From: an uncultured Moraxellaceae bacterium | GTDB taxonomy: Bacteria; Pseudomonadota; Gammaproteobacteria; Pseudomonadales; Moraxellaceae | NCBI GenBank assembly: GCA_913057715.1 | Contig: CAJXOR010000008.1 | Coordinates: 1 to 44,502 of the forward strand | Length of the DNA: 44,502 nucleotides | Reading direction: 5' to 3' | Shown here: positions 11,245-20,172 of the stretch, in pieces | Numbering within the stretch: position 1 is the stretch's first letter | Layout of the letters: each line of letters opens with the position of its first letter | Notes under the pieces: model-generated | Told to the model about the DNA's origin: nothing | Database searches by the model: none | The model's input: the letters and a program-made list of their open reading frames with translations, nothing else | Made by a program: the position numbers and the translations under genes

Positions 11245-12057
11245 TCAGCGTTTGGTTAGCCTGAGTAAGCTAAAGTCTGCTTGCACTGTTATATACTCTA
11301 GGCTCATCAGCTGATCGATCTTATCTTTGGCTGCTCGCCACGCAAAAGGGGTCATGCTGAGCAGATCCTTTATACGCTCTTGATTAAGCTGCAGCTCAAA
11401 ACTTAGGCGCTCCTCGTTAACCAGATCAAAGTGGCTACGTAAACCTTCTAAGTGCTTATCGCTTGAGTGCTCGTTGAGCTGATCAAACAAACTCTGCCTA
11501 AACTCAAGCAAGTGGTTTTGCGCCGGGACCACGGCGATCAAGCTACCTCTATCGACCAAGACACGCGCAAACTCCTCAGCAAAGATCGGTGAAAACACGC
11601 TCATCACCGCACCGATAGAGCCGGTTTGGATGGGCAGATTGCTGACAGAGGCGACCGCGTATGAGCCAGCGGGGTCTGACTGCGCGGACATTTTGACGGC
11701 GTGTTTGGCAATATCAACTCCGTACCGGGCACAGTCAGCGCCTACTTTTCGAGTGTAGTAGCCCTCGGCGCAACCAGCATCTAACAGGTTTTCAGGTGAC
11801 AGGTCGCGGGCGATTTGAGCCAATCGTTCCACCAGAGGATCGTAACCACCGCTGGTTAGCCAAGCACGGCGAGCGTCGATTGAATCCGGAGGATCGCCAG
11901 GTAATTTACTTTTTTTATGTTGGACCGGCAGCAGATTGACGTAGCCTTGGCGCGCCTGATCAAATCGATGATTGCTTTCGCAGACATAGCTGCGGGGCTC
12001 GTGGCTTAGAGGCTGCCGGCACAATGGGCACTGGTAAAGGCAAGGGTTTTCAGTCAA
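11245..12057 (-). CDS. rlmA: 23S rRNA (guanine-N1)-methyltransferase RlmA type
   Basis: 270 residues of the RlmA/RrmA family, which N1-methylates a guanine (G745 in E. coli) in helix 35 of 23S rRNA. The N-terminal zinc-binding site is visible as Cys10, Cys13, Cys26 and His30 (CPLC...CESNH). The family segment GYVNLLP follows, then the SAM-binding Rossmann domain with LLDAGCAEGYYT (about residues 90-101) and the conserved SVFSPIFAEEFARVL. Length equals the family's. It diverges from the GT4 gene across 74 bp that contain the PHO-box repeats. Confidence 0.93.
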   Translation of the reverse strand: MTENPCLYQCPLCRQPLSHEPRSYVCESNHRFDQARQGYVNLLPVQHKKSKLPGDPPDSIDARRAWLTSGGYDPLVERLAQIARDLSPENLLDAGCAEGYYTRKVGADCARYGVDIAKHAVKMSAQSDPAGSYAVASVSNLPIQTGSIGAVMSVFSPIFAEEFARVLVDRGSLIAVVPAQNHLLEFRQSLFDQLNEHSSDKHLEGLRSHFDLVNEERLSFELQLNQERIKDLLSMTPFAWRAAKDKIDQLMSLEYITVQADFSLLRLTKR

Positions 12058-12068
12058 GGGTCAGCGCT

Positions 12069-12112
12069 CTGTCATAGGATTGACACGTCTTTGAAACAAG
12101 GCTGACACATAC
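12069..12112 (+). promoter_or_regulatory. PHO box: four 11-bp PhoB-type repeats
   Basis: Four head-to-tail 11-mers begin CTGTCAT (12069), TTGACAC (12080), TTGAAAC (12091) and CTGACAC (12102). This is the spacing and sequence of PhoB half-sites. The last repeat starts 17 bp before a TAATCT -10 element (12119-12124), the same distance as in the E. coli phoA and pstS promoters. It implies phosphate-starvation induction of the GT4-PAP2 operon. Confidence 0.72.
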
Positions 12113-12131
12113 CTTCCTTAATCTTAGGATC

Positions 12132-13313
12132 ATGAATCAATCAAAAATTATCGGATCTGTTCAACGAGTTTGCATCGTAACAGAGACCTTTGCACCCGAA
12201 GTCAACGGGGTTGCGCATACCCTATCACAGCTCTGCATTGGCCTAAAGCGCCGCGGTATCGCGCTTCATGTGATAAGGCCCTCGCAGACGCCTTTAGAGC
12301 TTAAACAACCGCCCGCCGACACCACCTGTATCCGCGGATTACCCGTGCCAGGCTACCCAGAACTTAAGTTTGGCCTACCGCAATACGCCAAGATCAAACA
12401 AGCACTACGTGAGTTTGATCCTGACGCAATTTATATTGCCACCGAAGGTCCCTTGGGACTGTGCGCTCTGATCGCTGCCAAACAGCTCAGGATCAGCGCG
12501 GTCAGTGGATTTCACACCAACTTTCACGAATACACTGCTCACTATGGCGTGAAACTGATCAAAAACATCACGGCCGCTTACCTAAGGGTCTTTCACAACC
12601 ACACCAAAACCACCTTTGTGCCAACCAAACAAATGCAACAAGTTCTGGCAGATCAAGGTTTCAAGCGACTCCGCATCATGTCACGCGGCATCGACAGTCG
12701 GCATTTTAGTGCTGATAAGCGCTCCAGTCAGCTGCGCGCTTCATGGGGCGTCAAAGCAGATGAGCCCGTGCTGCTTTATGTCGGTCGCATGGCGGCTGAA
12801 AAAAACATCGGGTTAGTCGCTAAAAGCTATAAAGCTCAGCTGCAACAATACCCCGATCTCAAACTGGTGATGGTGGGCGATGGTCCGCTCAAAGCTGAAC
12901 TGGAACAACAGATTCCAGAGGCGCTGTTTTTAGGGGTCAAACGCGGCGATGAGCTGGCGCAGATCTACGCCAGTGCAGATATCTTTTTGTTTGCCAGCCT
13001 GTCTGAGACCTTTGGAAATGTCGTCACTGAAGCCATGAGCAGTGGATTGGCTGTCGTGGGTTATGACGATGCGGCGCTGGCTGAGCTGGGCGTTCACCAC
13101 CACAATGCCATGATTGCGCCCAAAGCTCACGCAGAGCAATTCATCAATAATTTAAGCGAGCTCTTAGGCCAACCCTCTCTCATGAACAAGATCAAAACCA
13201 ACGCCCAAGCGACTTGTCAAAACCGCAGCTGGCAGCAGATATCTGATCAGTTTTATTTTGACGTGCAGCGCGCTTGCACTGGTCAATCAACAGGAGAAAC
13301 TTATGGGATATAG
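12132..13313 (+). CDS. GT4-family glycosyltransferase, candidate glycolipid synthase (paralogue 1)
   Basis: A 393-residue GT-B fold retaining glycosyltransferase (family GT4). The acceptor domain begins VTETFAPEVNGVAHTL with the glycine-rich loop and includes SGFHTNFHEYTAHYG. The donor domain has LLYVGRMAAEKN (about 220) and the EX7E motif region SETFGNVVTEAMSSGL (about 297-312). This SqdX/MgtA/Agt-like branch usually glycosylates lipids such as diacylglycerol or phosphatidylinositol. Its stop overlaps the PAP2 phosphatase start by 11 bp, and four PhoB-type repeats precede it. I infer a phosphate-responsive glyco-diacylglycerol synthase; the sugar donor is not readable. No Shine-Dalgarno stands before the ATG, and the predicted transcription start falls at the ATG itself. 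Confidence 0.88.
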   Translation: MNQSKIIGSVQRVCIVTETFAPEVNGVAHTLSQLCIGLKRRGIALHVIRPSQTPLELKQPPADTTCIRGLPVPGYPELKFGLPQYAKIKQALREFDPDAIYIATEGPLGLCALIAAKQLRISAVSGFHTNFHEYTAHYGVKLIKNITAAYLRVFHNHTKTTFVPTKQMQQVLADQGFKRLRIMSRGIDSRHFSADKRSSQLRASWGVKADEPVLLYVGRMAAEKNIGLVAKSYKAQLQQYPDLKLVMVGDGPLKAELEQQIPEALFLGVKRGDELAQIYASADIFLFASLSETFGNVVTEAMSSGLAVVGYDDAALAELGVHHHNAMIAPKAHAEQFINNLSELLGQPSLMNKIKTNAQATCQNRSWQQISDQFYFDVQRACTGQSTGETYGI

Positions 13314-13848
13314 AGCCGATCTGTTTTATCAAGTTGACCGCGCCGAACTCAGACTTTGCCGCCGTATCAACCGCATGGGCAATCAGCTGAGCGTGCAGCG
13401 GTTTTTCTGCGCGATTAGCCGCTTAGGCGACGGGGTGTTTTGGTACCTGATGATCATGAGCCTGCCGCTGTTGATGGGCAGTGCTGGCGCGTGGAGTGCT
13501 TTTCACATCGCTGCCACTGGCCTTGTGACCACGGTTCTGTACAGTGCGCTCAAGGCGGTGATGGTGCGTGAGCGACCCTGTATCTCCTACCCCGACATTA
13601 CCGCGTTCACTGCCCCGCTTGATCGCTACAGCTTCCCCTCAGGTCACACCATGAACGCGGTTGGGTTTGCGGTCATGTTCAGCGCTACGGTTCCTGCGCT
13701 GATGTGGATCGTGTGGCCATTTACCCTGCTGGTTGCCGCATCAAGAGTCATCCTCGGTATGCACTACCCTAGCGACGTGATCATGGGTGCTTTCTTGGGA
13801 GCGCTGGTCGCACTGGGTTCACTGACGCTTTTCCCGATAAGCTTTTAG
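13303..13848 (+). CDS. PAP2-family membrane phosphatase
   Basis: 181 residues, with about five membrane helices and the complete PAP2 signature: KX6RP at residues 84-92 (KAVMVRERP), PSGH at 112-115, and SRX5HX3D at 147-158 (Ser147, Arg148, His154, Asp158). The family dephosphorylates phosphatidate, phosphatidylglycerol phosphate or undecaprenyl pyrophosphate at the membrane surface. Start chosen at ATG 13303, with AGGAG 6 bp upstream, inside the end of the GT4 gene. The 11-bp overlap implies coupled translation. In this context conversion of phosphatidate to diacylglycerol for the GT4 enzyme is the most economical role; undecaprenyl pyrophosphatase activity is the alternative. Confidence 0.9.
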   Translation: MGYRADLFYQVDRAELRLCRRINRMGNQLSVQRFFCAISRLGDGVFWYLMIMSLPLLMGSAGAWSAFHIAATGLVTTVLYSALKAVMVRERPCISYPDITAFTAPLDRYSFPSGHTMNAVGFAVMFSATVPALMWIVWPFTLLVAASRVILGMHYPSDVIMGAFLGALVALGSLTLFPISF

Positions 13849-13849
13849 A

Positions 13850-14956
13850 TCAGATCCGGCCGCACTCAGCGTAGTGAACCAGCTTAGGATTAAATCCGGG
13901 TCGCGGATCTGCGCCTCCTAAGTACAAACCGTACATGCCCACCAACTTCTCACCGGCGTATCCGCTCATGAGCGTATATCGCGGGTCACTTTGCGCCAAG
14001 GTAAAGGTAACGGCATCAGACCCACTCAAGCGAGCCTTTTTGAAAGCTTCACGAACCAAAGCGTCACAGACATCTAAGCGATCTGGTTCACAAAACAGCG
14101 AGTGCAAAATCCGGTAATTGAAGCACTCCCCTGACTTGGGTAGCGGCACCAACTTAAAGTAAGGTGCGATCAGGTTGTAAAATGGCCTGATTAGCGCGAT
14201 CTTTTTGTCGTATTTGACCACGCGAGTCTGCTTGATTTGCTCCTGATCCCAAACACCAACCAAACCAACCAGCTGCTCATCATCGAAACAAAGCACAAAA
14301 TCAGTGATCGATAGACCCAGGTAGTAGGGATCGTCTGTACCCAGTTTTGAGAAGTCATAGTGCGGCAGCATCTGATAGAACTGACCCATGCGGGTGGCCA
14401 GCAAGTTCATGGCAGGCACATCTTCAGGGGTTGCTGTGCGTATGCTCAGATGTGGGTTCAGCGCCTTGGCACGAAAACCTGTGAGCGTGAGGGTGTGCAT
14501 GGGGTCAATCGGCACATAAGGGGCATCTTCAGGCTTGTTGCTGCGAACCGCCACCAGTGCGGCCTGATTGCCCTTGAGCACGATGTTTTGCGTGTAGTCG
14601 AGCTCAGAGGATCTGAGCTGTCTGAGCAACTCAGCATAGGAGACGCTCATGAGTTTACTACCGCGAGCTTTGAGCGATATGCGCATATCACACGCATAAC
14701 CCAAATTTTTCAGCTCACCGTTCACATAGCAGGGGCGCTTGCCGTTAGAAAAAGCCGCCGCCAGCTCTCCGTCAAGCTCATACACCACGCTCATCGGATC
14801 GGTTGCGATGATTTGCTGGCCGTTGAAAAAGCTGGGTTCACGCTCAAAAGACAGCCAAATGCCCCGCGTTTGCATCGGGACATTCATGAGGTTTTTTAGC
14901 GATTCATCATCAGTGGCTTCAGCTTTACGAAATCCGGTTTCATACACCTGTGTCAT
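13850..14956 (-). CDS. GNAT-like protein of unknown substrate (operon gene 3)
   Basis: 368 residues that read as two GNAT-like halves. The first (about 7-150) contains RKAEATDDESLKNLM and a beta-strand pair around VVYELDGELAAAFSNG. The second (about 175-340) begins SIRTATPEDVPAMNLLATRMG and includes FVLCFDDEQLVGLVGVWDQ, the typical GNAT beta4 strand. No complete acetyl-CoA pyrophosphate loop (Q/RxxGxG/A) is obvious, so catalytic competence is uncertain. Its start overlaps the 3' end of the GH3 gene by 17 bp, so it is the last gene of a three-gene operon. Substrate unknown. It ends 1 bp from the convergent PAP2 stop. Confidence 0.78.
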   Translation of the reverse strand: MTQVYETGFRKAEATDDESLKNLMNVPMQTRGIWLSFEREPSFFNGQQIIATDPMSVVYELDGELAAAFSNGKRPCYVNGELKNLGYACDMRISLKARGSKLMSVSYAELLRQLRSSELDYTQNIVLKGNQAALVAVRSNKPEDAPYVPIDPMHTLTLTGFRAKALNPHLSIRTATPEDVPAMNLLATRMGQFYQMLPHYDFSKLGTDDPYYLGLSITDFVLCFDDEQLVGLVGVWDQEQIKQTRVVKYDKKIALIRPFYNLIAPYFKLVPLPKSGECFNYRILHSLFCEPDRLDVCDALVREAFKKARLSGSDAVTFTLAQSDPRYTLMSGYAGEKLVGMYGLYLGGADPRPGFNPKLVHYAECGRI

Positions 14957-16523
14957 TTAGTGCTTCCATGGCAATTTTCTTAAGCGGCTCCGGCTTGATA
15001 TTTCCTTCTATCATGCCGTCACGAACCGCCAGTGACTTATAAGCCTTCCAACCATCTGCCGCCATAAGCACCTGAGGCTCAGCCAGCTGACCCAAATCAC
15101 GCGCAAGCTCATAGTGAAAGTGTGCTTTTAGCAGCTGATCAAGATCCCGAGCTTGAGGAGCGTGTTGCTTCTCACCCTCAAACAAAGCGATGTAGTAAGG
15201 CTTAGCCTTACCTTGGGTATCGACCGCCAGCAGTGAGATCGGCTTTATGCTGTCGCTTGAGAGCTCACCCATCACTTTGACCGCAACGGAGGGGTCAAGT
15301 TTTTCACCCACCAAATCCACGCCAAAGCGCCTGCCCTGAAATTCAAAACAGGGCACTTCACCCATGAAACTGACGACGCGTATGTGATCATCCATACAGT
15401 AGCGAAGTAGGCCGTTGTCACTGCTGATGATCGGACTGACATCGTCGCCAAGTTTGAGCTCCCAGCTGGGCAAGATCTCGCCGTCGCTGAGCCGCTCAAA
15501 TTCATAAAAGTGCGACTGATAAGCCAGCGGATAGTGGCCATCGTAGGGGATGGTAACCACTCCTTCAGTCGCCCAAAGCCCCTTACCCTCAAAGCCTGAG
15601 TGCGGAACCATGTCTTTTAAGATCTTAGCCCAGGGCTTAGCACCCGCGGTATCCCAGCTCGACACCAAGGTTAACTTTGGCCACAGCTTACTCAGATCAA
15701 TTTGACCAGAGCTGCTGGCTTTAGCATCGGTACTTAAGGCGCTGAGCAAACCGGCGCGCTTAGGAGCATGCGGCGCAGTTAACAGCTCAAGATTGGAGGC
15801 TCGATCCCCCCAGCTGCCCTTGGTTAGTGCCAGAGCGATCTCTTCGGCGTGGGCATTTAGCTGCTCAAAAAGCTGCAAGGCAAAGGTAGGACTCCACACT
15901 GAGATCATACCCAGACTTTCGTCTGCCACCAGGTAGCAAAGCGTCGCAAACAGCGCGTCGTCTGCGTCGGAGGCAAAAGCGACTTCCGAGGGCACGGTCT
16001 GCGTGTACTTGGAGAGGATGCGTTTGGTCAGGCCCAAAAGCGCGCTGTCATCGTTTAGGTTTTCACCCTCGAGCACCGCGCGCTGTGACTCGGGCAACCA
16101 AGAAACTGACCAATAGTGTTTGCCGCGATCCATACCCTCAAATTGGCGGTACATGCTCATCAGCCAAGGGCCAATCGCCGAGTCAAGCTCACTCAAAAAA
16201 CCCTTGGTATAAGGGATAAACTTGATGCTCTCAGACGATCCACTGGTGGGCTGGTAGCGAACAATCGGCGAGCGCGATAGGCGCTGCTTTCCAAGGCGCG
16301 ATTGCTCAATCCTGGTTTTTACTTGCTTATAGCGGATCAGTGGCAAAGCGCGTAGCTCATCGTAATTTTGAACTGAGGAGCCATTTTCCAATATGACGCG
16401 GCTCAATATCTGATCCAGTTTTCTACGCTGAACCGCCTCAAGCTGACCGGACTGACGCCTAAAGCGTCGATCCGATCCATAGCAAGACAACTTGATCCCT
16501 AAGTGACTCAAATATCTGATCAA
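14940..16523 (-). CDS. GH3-family adenylating/acyl-amide synthetase-like protein (operon gene 2)
   Basis: 527 residues of the GH3 (auxin-responsive GH3) superfamily, ANL-type enzymes that in plants adenylate an acyl acid and transfer it to an amino acid. Three nucleotide-binding motifs can be placed in order: TSGSSESIKFIPYT at 93-106 (motif 1), ATEG at 318-321 (equivalent of YASSE), and RYCMDD at 374-379 (equivalent of YRxGD). A C-terminal lid domain follows about 400. No signal peptide. Bacterial GH3 proteins are largely uncharacterised; the acid and amine substrates cannot be predicted. It is flanked on the same strand by two GNAT-like genes (10 bp after gene 1, 17-bp overlap with gene 3). 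Confidence 0.82.
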   Translation of the reverse strand: MIRYLSHLGIKLSCYGSDRRFRRQSGQLEAVQRRKLDQILSRVILENGSSVQNYDELRALPLIRYKQVKTRIEQSRLGKQRLSRSPIVRYQPTSGSSESIKFIPYTKGFLSELDSAIGPWLMSMYRQFEGMDRGKHYWSVSWLPESQRAVLEGENLNDDSALLGLTKRILSKYTQTVPSEVAFASDADDALFATLCYLVADESLGMISVWSPTFALQLFEQLNAHAEEIALALTKGSWGDRASNLELLTAPHAPKRAGLLSALSTDAKASSSGQIDLSKLWPKLTLVSSWDTAGAKPWAKILKDMVPHSGFEGKGLWATEGVVTIPYDGHYPLAYQSHFYEFERLSDGEILPSWELKLGDDVSPIISSDNGLLRYCMDDHIRVVSFMGEVPCFEFQGRRFGVDLVGEKLDPSVAVKVMGELSSDSIKPISLLAVDTQGKAKPYYIALFEGEKQHAPQARDLDQLLKAHFHYELARDLGQLAEPQVLMAADGWKAYKSLAVRDGMIEGNIKPEPLKKIAMEALNDTGV

Positions 16524-16533
16524 GATATGCCCC

Positions 16534-17340
16534 TTAGCTGGTTACTGCTGACTGCTTACTTTGTTCCATCGCCGCTTTGGCGTCTAATTTGCCTAAGTTT
16601 TGCGACTTAGTGAAGAAGCGCTCGATATAACGGAAAATGTCCTTGGTGGGGATAGCGCCCACGCAAACCAACTCAGTGCCACGTTCCCACTCGGGGTTTA
16701 CTTGCTCAAAGAATTTGATCTTGGGACTTTTTTGACGCATCTCATCGGTGATGGGTGCGATATCACCTTTAAGCGGTGCGTAGTCATCACCAAAATCAAG
16801 CAAGCCTTTATCCTTGATGTAGTAATCACCGTAGTAGGCTTCAGAGTAAGCATCGATGACTTTTTTAAGTCCCTGGTGCTTGCCTTTGTAGTGGGGGTAG
16901 TAGGAGTACCAGTTGTTCGCCATCACCAGATAGGTTTTAAAGCCTTTGGAGATGAGCAGCCAGTAAATCGGGTCACCCAGTTTACGCATCCGAAAAGAGA
17001 TCACGTACTTGAACATCAGATAAGGCAGGATTCGTGTGCCCCAAAACTCTTTTTCAACCACGGTGTCGCCGCTGAAAAAGGCGTGGGTCATCTTGCCGTC
17101 AATCTCAAGGCTCAGCTCTTTAATCGTTGAAAACCCAACGATATCCCCGCTTTTGGGATGGAGAACTAAAAAGGCACCACTTTTGTTTGAGAAGTCTCTC
17201 GCGAAGTTCTCAAAATTGACATTTTCATAGTACTTCTCAAAGATCGCATACATTTGTCTGAGATCTTTTTCGGAGAAGTTTTCTGATTTGCGGTATTCAC
17301 CGCGGGGGGTGTTTTTCTTGAAAAGTATCTCTTGGAACAT
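16534..17340 (-). CDS. GNAT-like acyltransferase-related protein (operon gene 1)
   Basis: 268 residues with an apparent GNAT core: NFSEKDLRQMYAIFEKYY (helix 1), AFLVLHPKSGDIVGFSTIKEL (beta2-beta3), and a strand plus helix around FFSGDTVVEKEFWGTRILP where the acyl-CoA loop would lie. This is followed by KGFKTYLVMANNWYSYYPH. No exact family recalled. It is basic and rich in Lys, Phe and Tyr, and its codons look more A/T-rich than those of its neighbours, hinting at acquisition. ATG 17340 is chosen because AGGA lies 8 bp before it; an in-frame GTG at 17361 is weaker. It is the first gene of the GH3 operon. Confidence 0.75.
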   Translation of the reverse strand: MFQEILFKKNTPRGEYRKSENFSEKDLRQMYAIFEKYYENVNFENFARDFSNKSGAFLVLHPKSGDIVGFSTIKELSLEIDGKMTHAFFSGDTVVEKEFWGTRILPYLMFKYVISFRMRKLGDPIYWLLISKGFKTYLVMANNWYSYYPHYKGKHQGLKKVIDAYSEAYYGDYYIKDKGLLDFGDDYAPLKGDIAPITDEMRQKSPKIKFFEQVNPEWERGTELVCVGAIPTKDIFRYIERFFTKSQNLGKLDAKAAMEQSKQSAVTS

Positions 17341-17408
17341 GAAGCAATCCTTGCTTACCACCTGAAGCGATAATGTTAATCAGTCTAGAGGAGCGATACA
17401 ATTGCAAT

Positions 17409-17437
17409 AAGCCGACCAAGCGCCCTTATGTCGGCTT
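17409..17437 (-). terminator. Weak hairpin after clpB
   Basis: AAGCCGAC (17409-17416) pairs with GTCGGCTT (17430-17437) around a 13-base loop. On the minus strand it is followed by TTATTGCAATTG, a poor U-tract, so it may only attenuate read-through from clpB into the GH3 operon. Confidence 0.4.
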
Positions 17438-17499
17438 GTTAAACTACTGTAAACAAAGTAATTTCCCAATTATTCCGTTCACTAATCGATATCTACCAC

Positions 17500-20073
17500 T
17501 CAGTGAATTTTTTGTGCTGAGAATTGTAATTTACCGTCTATCGGTGTTACTTCAATTACAGTGCCTGCATCAAACTCACCCGCCAAAATCTGTGATGCCA
17601 GCGGATTCTCTAACCGCGATTGGATGGAGCGCTTGAGCGGTCTGGCGCCATAAACCGGGTCATAGCCCGCCTCAATCAGCAGATCAAGCGCGCTCTCAGA
17701 TATGCTCAAACCAAGCCCATGCTCTTTGAGGCGATCTTTTAAGTGCACCAACTGGATCTGAGCGATCCCGCGAATCTGATCTCGACTCAGCTCCTTAAAC
17801 ACCACGATCTCATCAATCCGGTTGATGAACTCAGGGCGAAAGTGAGCACTAACCGCGCCCATCACCGCATCGCGTCTGGCCTCAAGATCTGCATCTATCG
17901 GTAGCTGCTTAACCGCAGCTGAACCCAGATTTGAGGTCATGATGATCACTGTGTTTTTAAAATCAATCTTCCGGCCTTGAGAATCAGTCAAATGTCCATC
18001 GTCGAGGACCTGCAAGAGGATGTTGAACACGTCTGGATGCGCCTTTTCCACCTCATCAAACAAGACAACGCTATAAGGCTTGCGGCGAACCGCTTCAGAC
18101 AAGGTACCGCCCTCCTCATAACCCACATAGCCTGGGGGAGCTCCAACCAAGCGCGATACCGAGTGCTTTTCCATGTATTCACTCATGTCGATGCGGATCA
18201 TCGCGGTGTCGGTGTCGAACATAAAGTTAGCCAGCGCTTTAGATAGCTCGGTTTTGCCCACGCCAGTTGGCCCTAAAAACAAAAAGCTGCCGCTGGGTCG
18301 GTTTGGATCGGACAAACCCGCTCGCGAGCGGCGCACCGCGTTTGCTACCGCGTGCACGGCCTCGTCTTGACCGACCACGCGATCATGCAGTGCCTCTTCC
18401 ATATGAAGCAGTTTCTCACGATCCGCCTGCAGCATCTTGGATACCGGTATGCCGGTCGCGCTTGATACCACTTCAGCGATCTCGTTATCGGTGACCTTGG
18501 TGCGTAGCAAGGTGAAGTTGGCTTCGTTGCCATTTTCCCGCTGCTCTGCCTTTACGATCTTGGCTTCAAGCTCAGGGATCACGCTGTATTTGAGGCGCGA
18601 CATCTCAGCGATGTCACCCACGCGCTCGGCGGCGGCAAAATCGACTTTAGCCTTGTCCAGCTCCGCACGCGCACCCTGTGCGCCCGCCAAAACCACTTTC
18701 TCCGCTTTCCAGATCTCGTTAAGTCCCGCCAGCTCGCCCTCTAACTCATCGATCTCTTGAGTCAACTTTTGCTTTTGCGGCTTAGCCGCTTTATCACCTT
18801 TGATCGCCTCAAACTCCATCTTGAGCTGGATCAAGCGGCGATCAAGTTTGTCGAGCGCTTCAGGTTTTGAGTCCATCTCCATGCGCAGGCGACTTGAGGC
18901 CTCATCGATCAGATCAATCGCCTTGTCCGGCAATTTGCGATCAGTGATGTAGCGGTGACTCATGCGCGCCGCGGCGATGATCGCCGAATCCTCAATCTCC
19001 ACGTTGTGGTGCAACTGGTAGCGCTCTTTTAAGCCGCGCAGAATCGCGATGGTCTCAGGGACGCTTGGCTCATCGACCAGCACTTTTTGAAAGCGGCGCT
19101 CAAGCGCAGCGTCTTTCTCAATATACTGACGATACTCATCGAGCGTGGTCGCGCCCACGCAGTGCAGCTCACCGCGGGCTAAAGCTGGCTTTAACATGTT
19201 GCCCGCATCCATGGCGCCGTCGGCCTTACCTGCGCCCACCAGCGTGTGCAGCTCATCGATAAACAAGATCACCCGACCCTCCTCTTTGGACAGCTCGCTC
19301 AAGACGCTTTTTAAGCGCTCCTCAAACTCACCGCGGTACTTGGCGCCTGCGATCAGTGAACCCAGATCAAGGGAGAGCACTTTTTTGTCTTTTAAGCCTT
19401 CGGGCACCTCGCCGCTCACGATCCGCTGCGCCAGCCCTTCGATGATCGCGGTTTTACCCACGCCAGGATCACCGATCAACACTGGGTTGTTTTTGGTGCG
19501 GCGCGCCAAAACTTGTATGGTGCGGCGGATTTCATCGTCGCGTCCGATCACTGGATCAAGCTTGCCATCTCGTGCGCGCTCGGTCAGATCCACGGTGTAT
19601 TTGTTCAGCGCGTCGCGCTGCTCTTCGGTGTTGTCTGTCATCACTTTTTCATCTCCTCGGGTGGTCGATATGACCGCGATCAATTCGTTTATCTTGACGC
19701 CGCACTCTCTAAGCAATTTACTACAGCCGCTTTGGGCGAGCGCTAGCAGCAGCCACTCTGAGGCGATGTATTCATCCCCCGCATCCAAACTTAGTTTGTC
19801 GGTGGCCGCGAGCACCCGCTGAGTAAACTGTGAGAGTCCCGGCGGCGCTCCCTCGGCGCTCTTGGCAAATGTCGACATTTGCTCATTCAGCTTTTGTTTG
19901 AGCTCACCCAGATTGCCGCCGGATTGCTCAATCAAAGCGCTCAAACTGTCATGTTCCAGCGCTGCTTTGAGCAGGTGCTCAGGCTCTATCAGGTTGTTTG
20001 AAGCAGATTGAGCGTCTTGCTGCGCTCGCTGGATAATCTGCTGTGTGGTTTGGGTCAATTTATCAAAACGCAT
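17500..20073 (-). CDS. clpB: ATP-dependent disaggregase ClpB
   Basis: 857 residues, the usual ClpB length. ClpB is the hexameric AAA+ Hsp104-type chaperone that works with DnaK to extract proteins from aggregates. Order: N-terminal Clp-repeat domain (1-145), NBD1 with Walker [10 protein letters not shown] (about 202-210), a long coiled-coil middle domain (about 400-530) rich in Glu/Lys/Ala that marks ClpB rather than ClpA or ClpC, then NBD2 with GPTGVGKTE (about 603-611) and the C-terminal D2-small domain. There is no ClpP-binding IGF/L loop, as expected. A sigma-32-like promoter lies 72-99 bp upstream. Confidence 0.97.
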   Translation of the reverse strand: MRFDKLTQTTQQIIQRAQQDAQSASNNLIEPEHLLKAALEHDSLSALIEQSGGNLGELKQKLNEQMSTFAKSAEGAPPGLSQFTQRVLAATDKLSLDAGDEYIASEWLLLALAQSGCSKLLRECGVKINELIAVISTTRGDEKVMTDNTEEQRDALNKYTVDLTERARDGKLDPVIGRDDEIRRTIQVLARRTKNNPVLIGDPGVGKTAIIEGLAQRIVSGEVPEGLKDKKVLSLDLGSLIAGAKYRGEFEERLKSVLSELSKEEGRVILFIDELHTLVGAGKADGAMDAGNMLKPALARGELHCVGATTLDEYRQYIEKDAALERRFQKVLVDEPSVPETIAILRGLKERYQLHHNVEIEDSAIIAAARMSHRYITDRKLPDKAIDLIDEASSRLRMEMDSKPEALDKLDRRLIQLKMEFEAIKGDKAAKPQKQKLTQEIDELEGELAGLNEIWKAEKVVLAGAQGARAELDKAKVDFAAAERVGDIAEMSRLKYSVIPELEAKIVKAEQRENGNEANFTLLRTKVTDNEIAEVVSSATGIPVSKMLQADREKLLHMEEALHDRVVGQDEAVHAVANAVRRSRAGLSDPNRPSGSFLFLGPTGVGKTELSKALANFMFDTDTAMIRIDMSEYMEKHSVSRLVGAPPGYVGYEEGGTLSEAVRRKPYSVVLFDEVEKAHPDVFNILLQVLDDGHLTDSQGRKIDFKNTVIIMTSNLGSAAVKQLPIDADLEARRDAVMGAVSAHFRPEFINRIDEIVVFKELSRDQIRGIAQIQLVHLKDRLKEHGLGLSISESALDLLIEAGYDPVYGARPLKRSIQSRLENPLASQILAGEFDAGTVIEVTPIDGKLQFSAQKIH

Positions 20074-20144
20074 GCAACCTCCTGGTGTTCGCCCTGCCTT
20101 TATAGCTTTTAAGATATCGCCCGGCTGATCGGAGCTACTGATTG

Positions 20145-20172
20145 ATTTTGGGCCTTTGACCCTATTTTCAAG
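20145..20172 (-). promoter_or_regulatory. Sigma-32-like heat-shock promoter of clpB
   Basis: On the minus strand CTTGAAA (20166-20172) is a perfect -35 for RpoH. It is followed after 13 bp by CCCAAAAT (20145-20152), close to the CCCCATNT -10 consensus. It points into clpB. Confidence 0.7.

Noticed and set aside
14360-14899. 179-codon plus-strand open frame
   Set aside because: Antisense to the GNAT-like gene; its amino-acid makeup (His/Arg/Val-rich) reflects the opposite-strand codons and there is no ribosome site.
16534-17340. LuxI-type autoinducer synthase
   Set aside because: A GNAT-like core is visible but the conserved LuxI Arg/Phe/Trp/Asp/Glu set could not be placed, and there is no LuxR gene nearby.
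19145-19822. 225-codon plus-strand open frame
   Set aside because: Fully antisense to the conserved clpB gene; Ser/Arg/Pro-rich as expected for a shadow frame.
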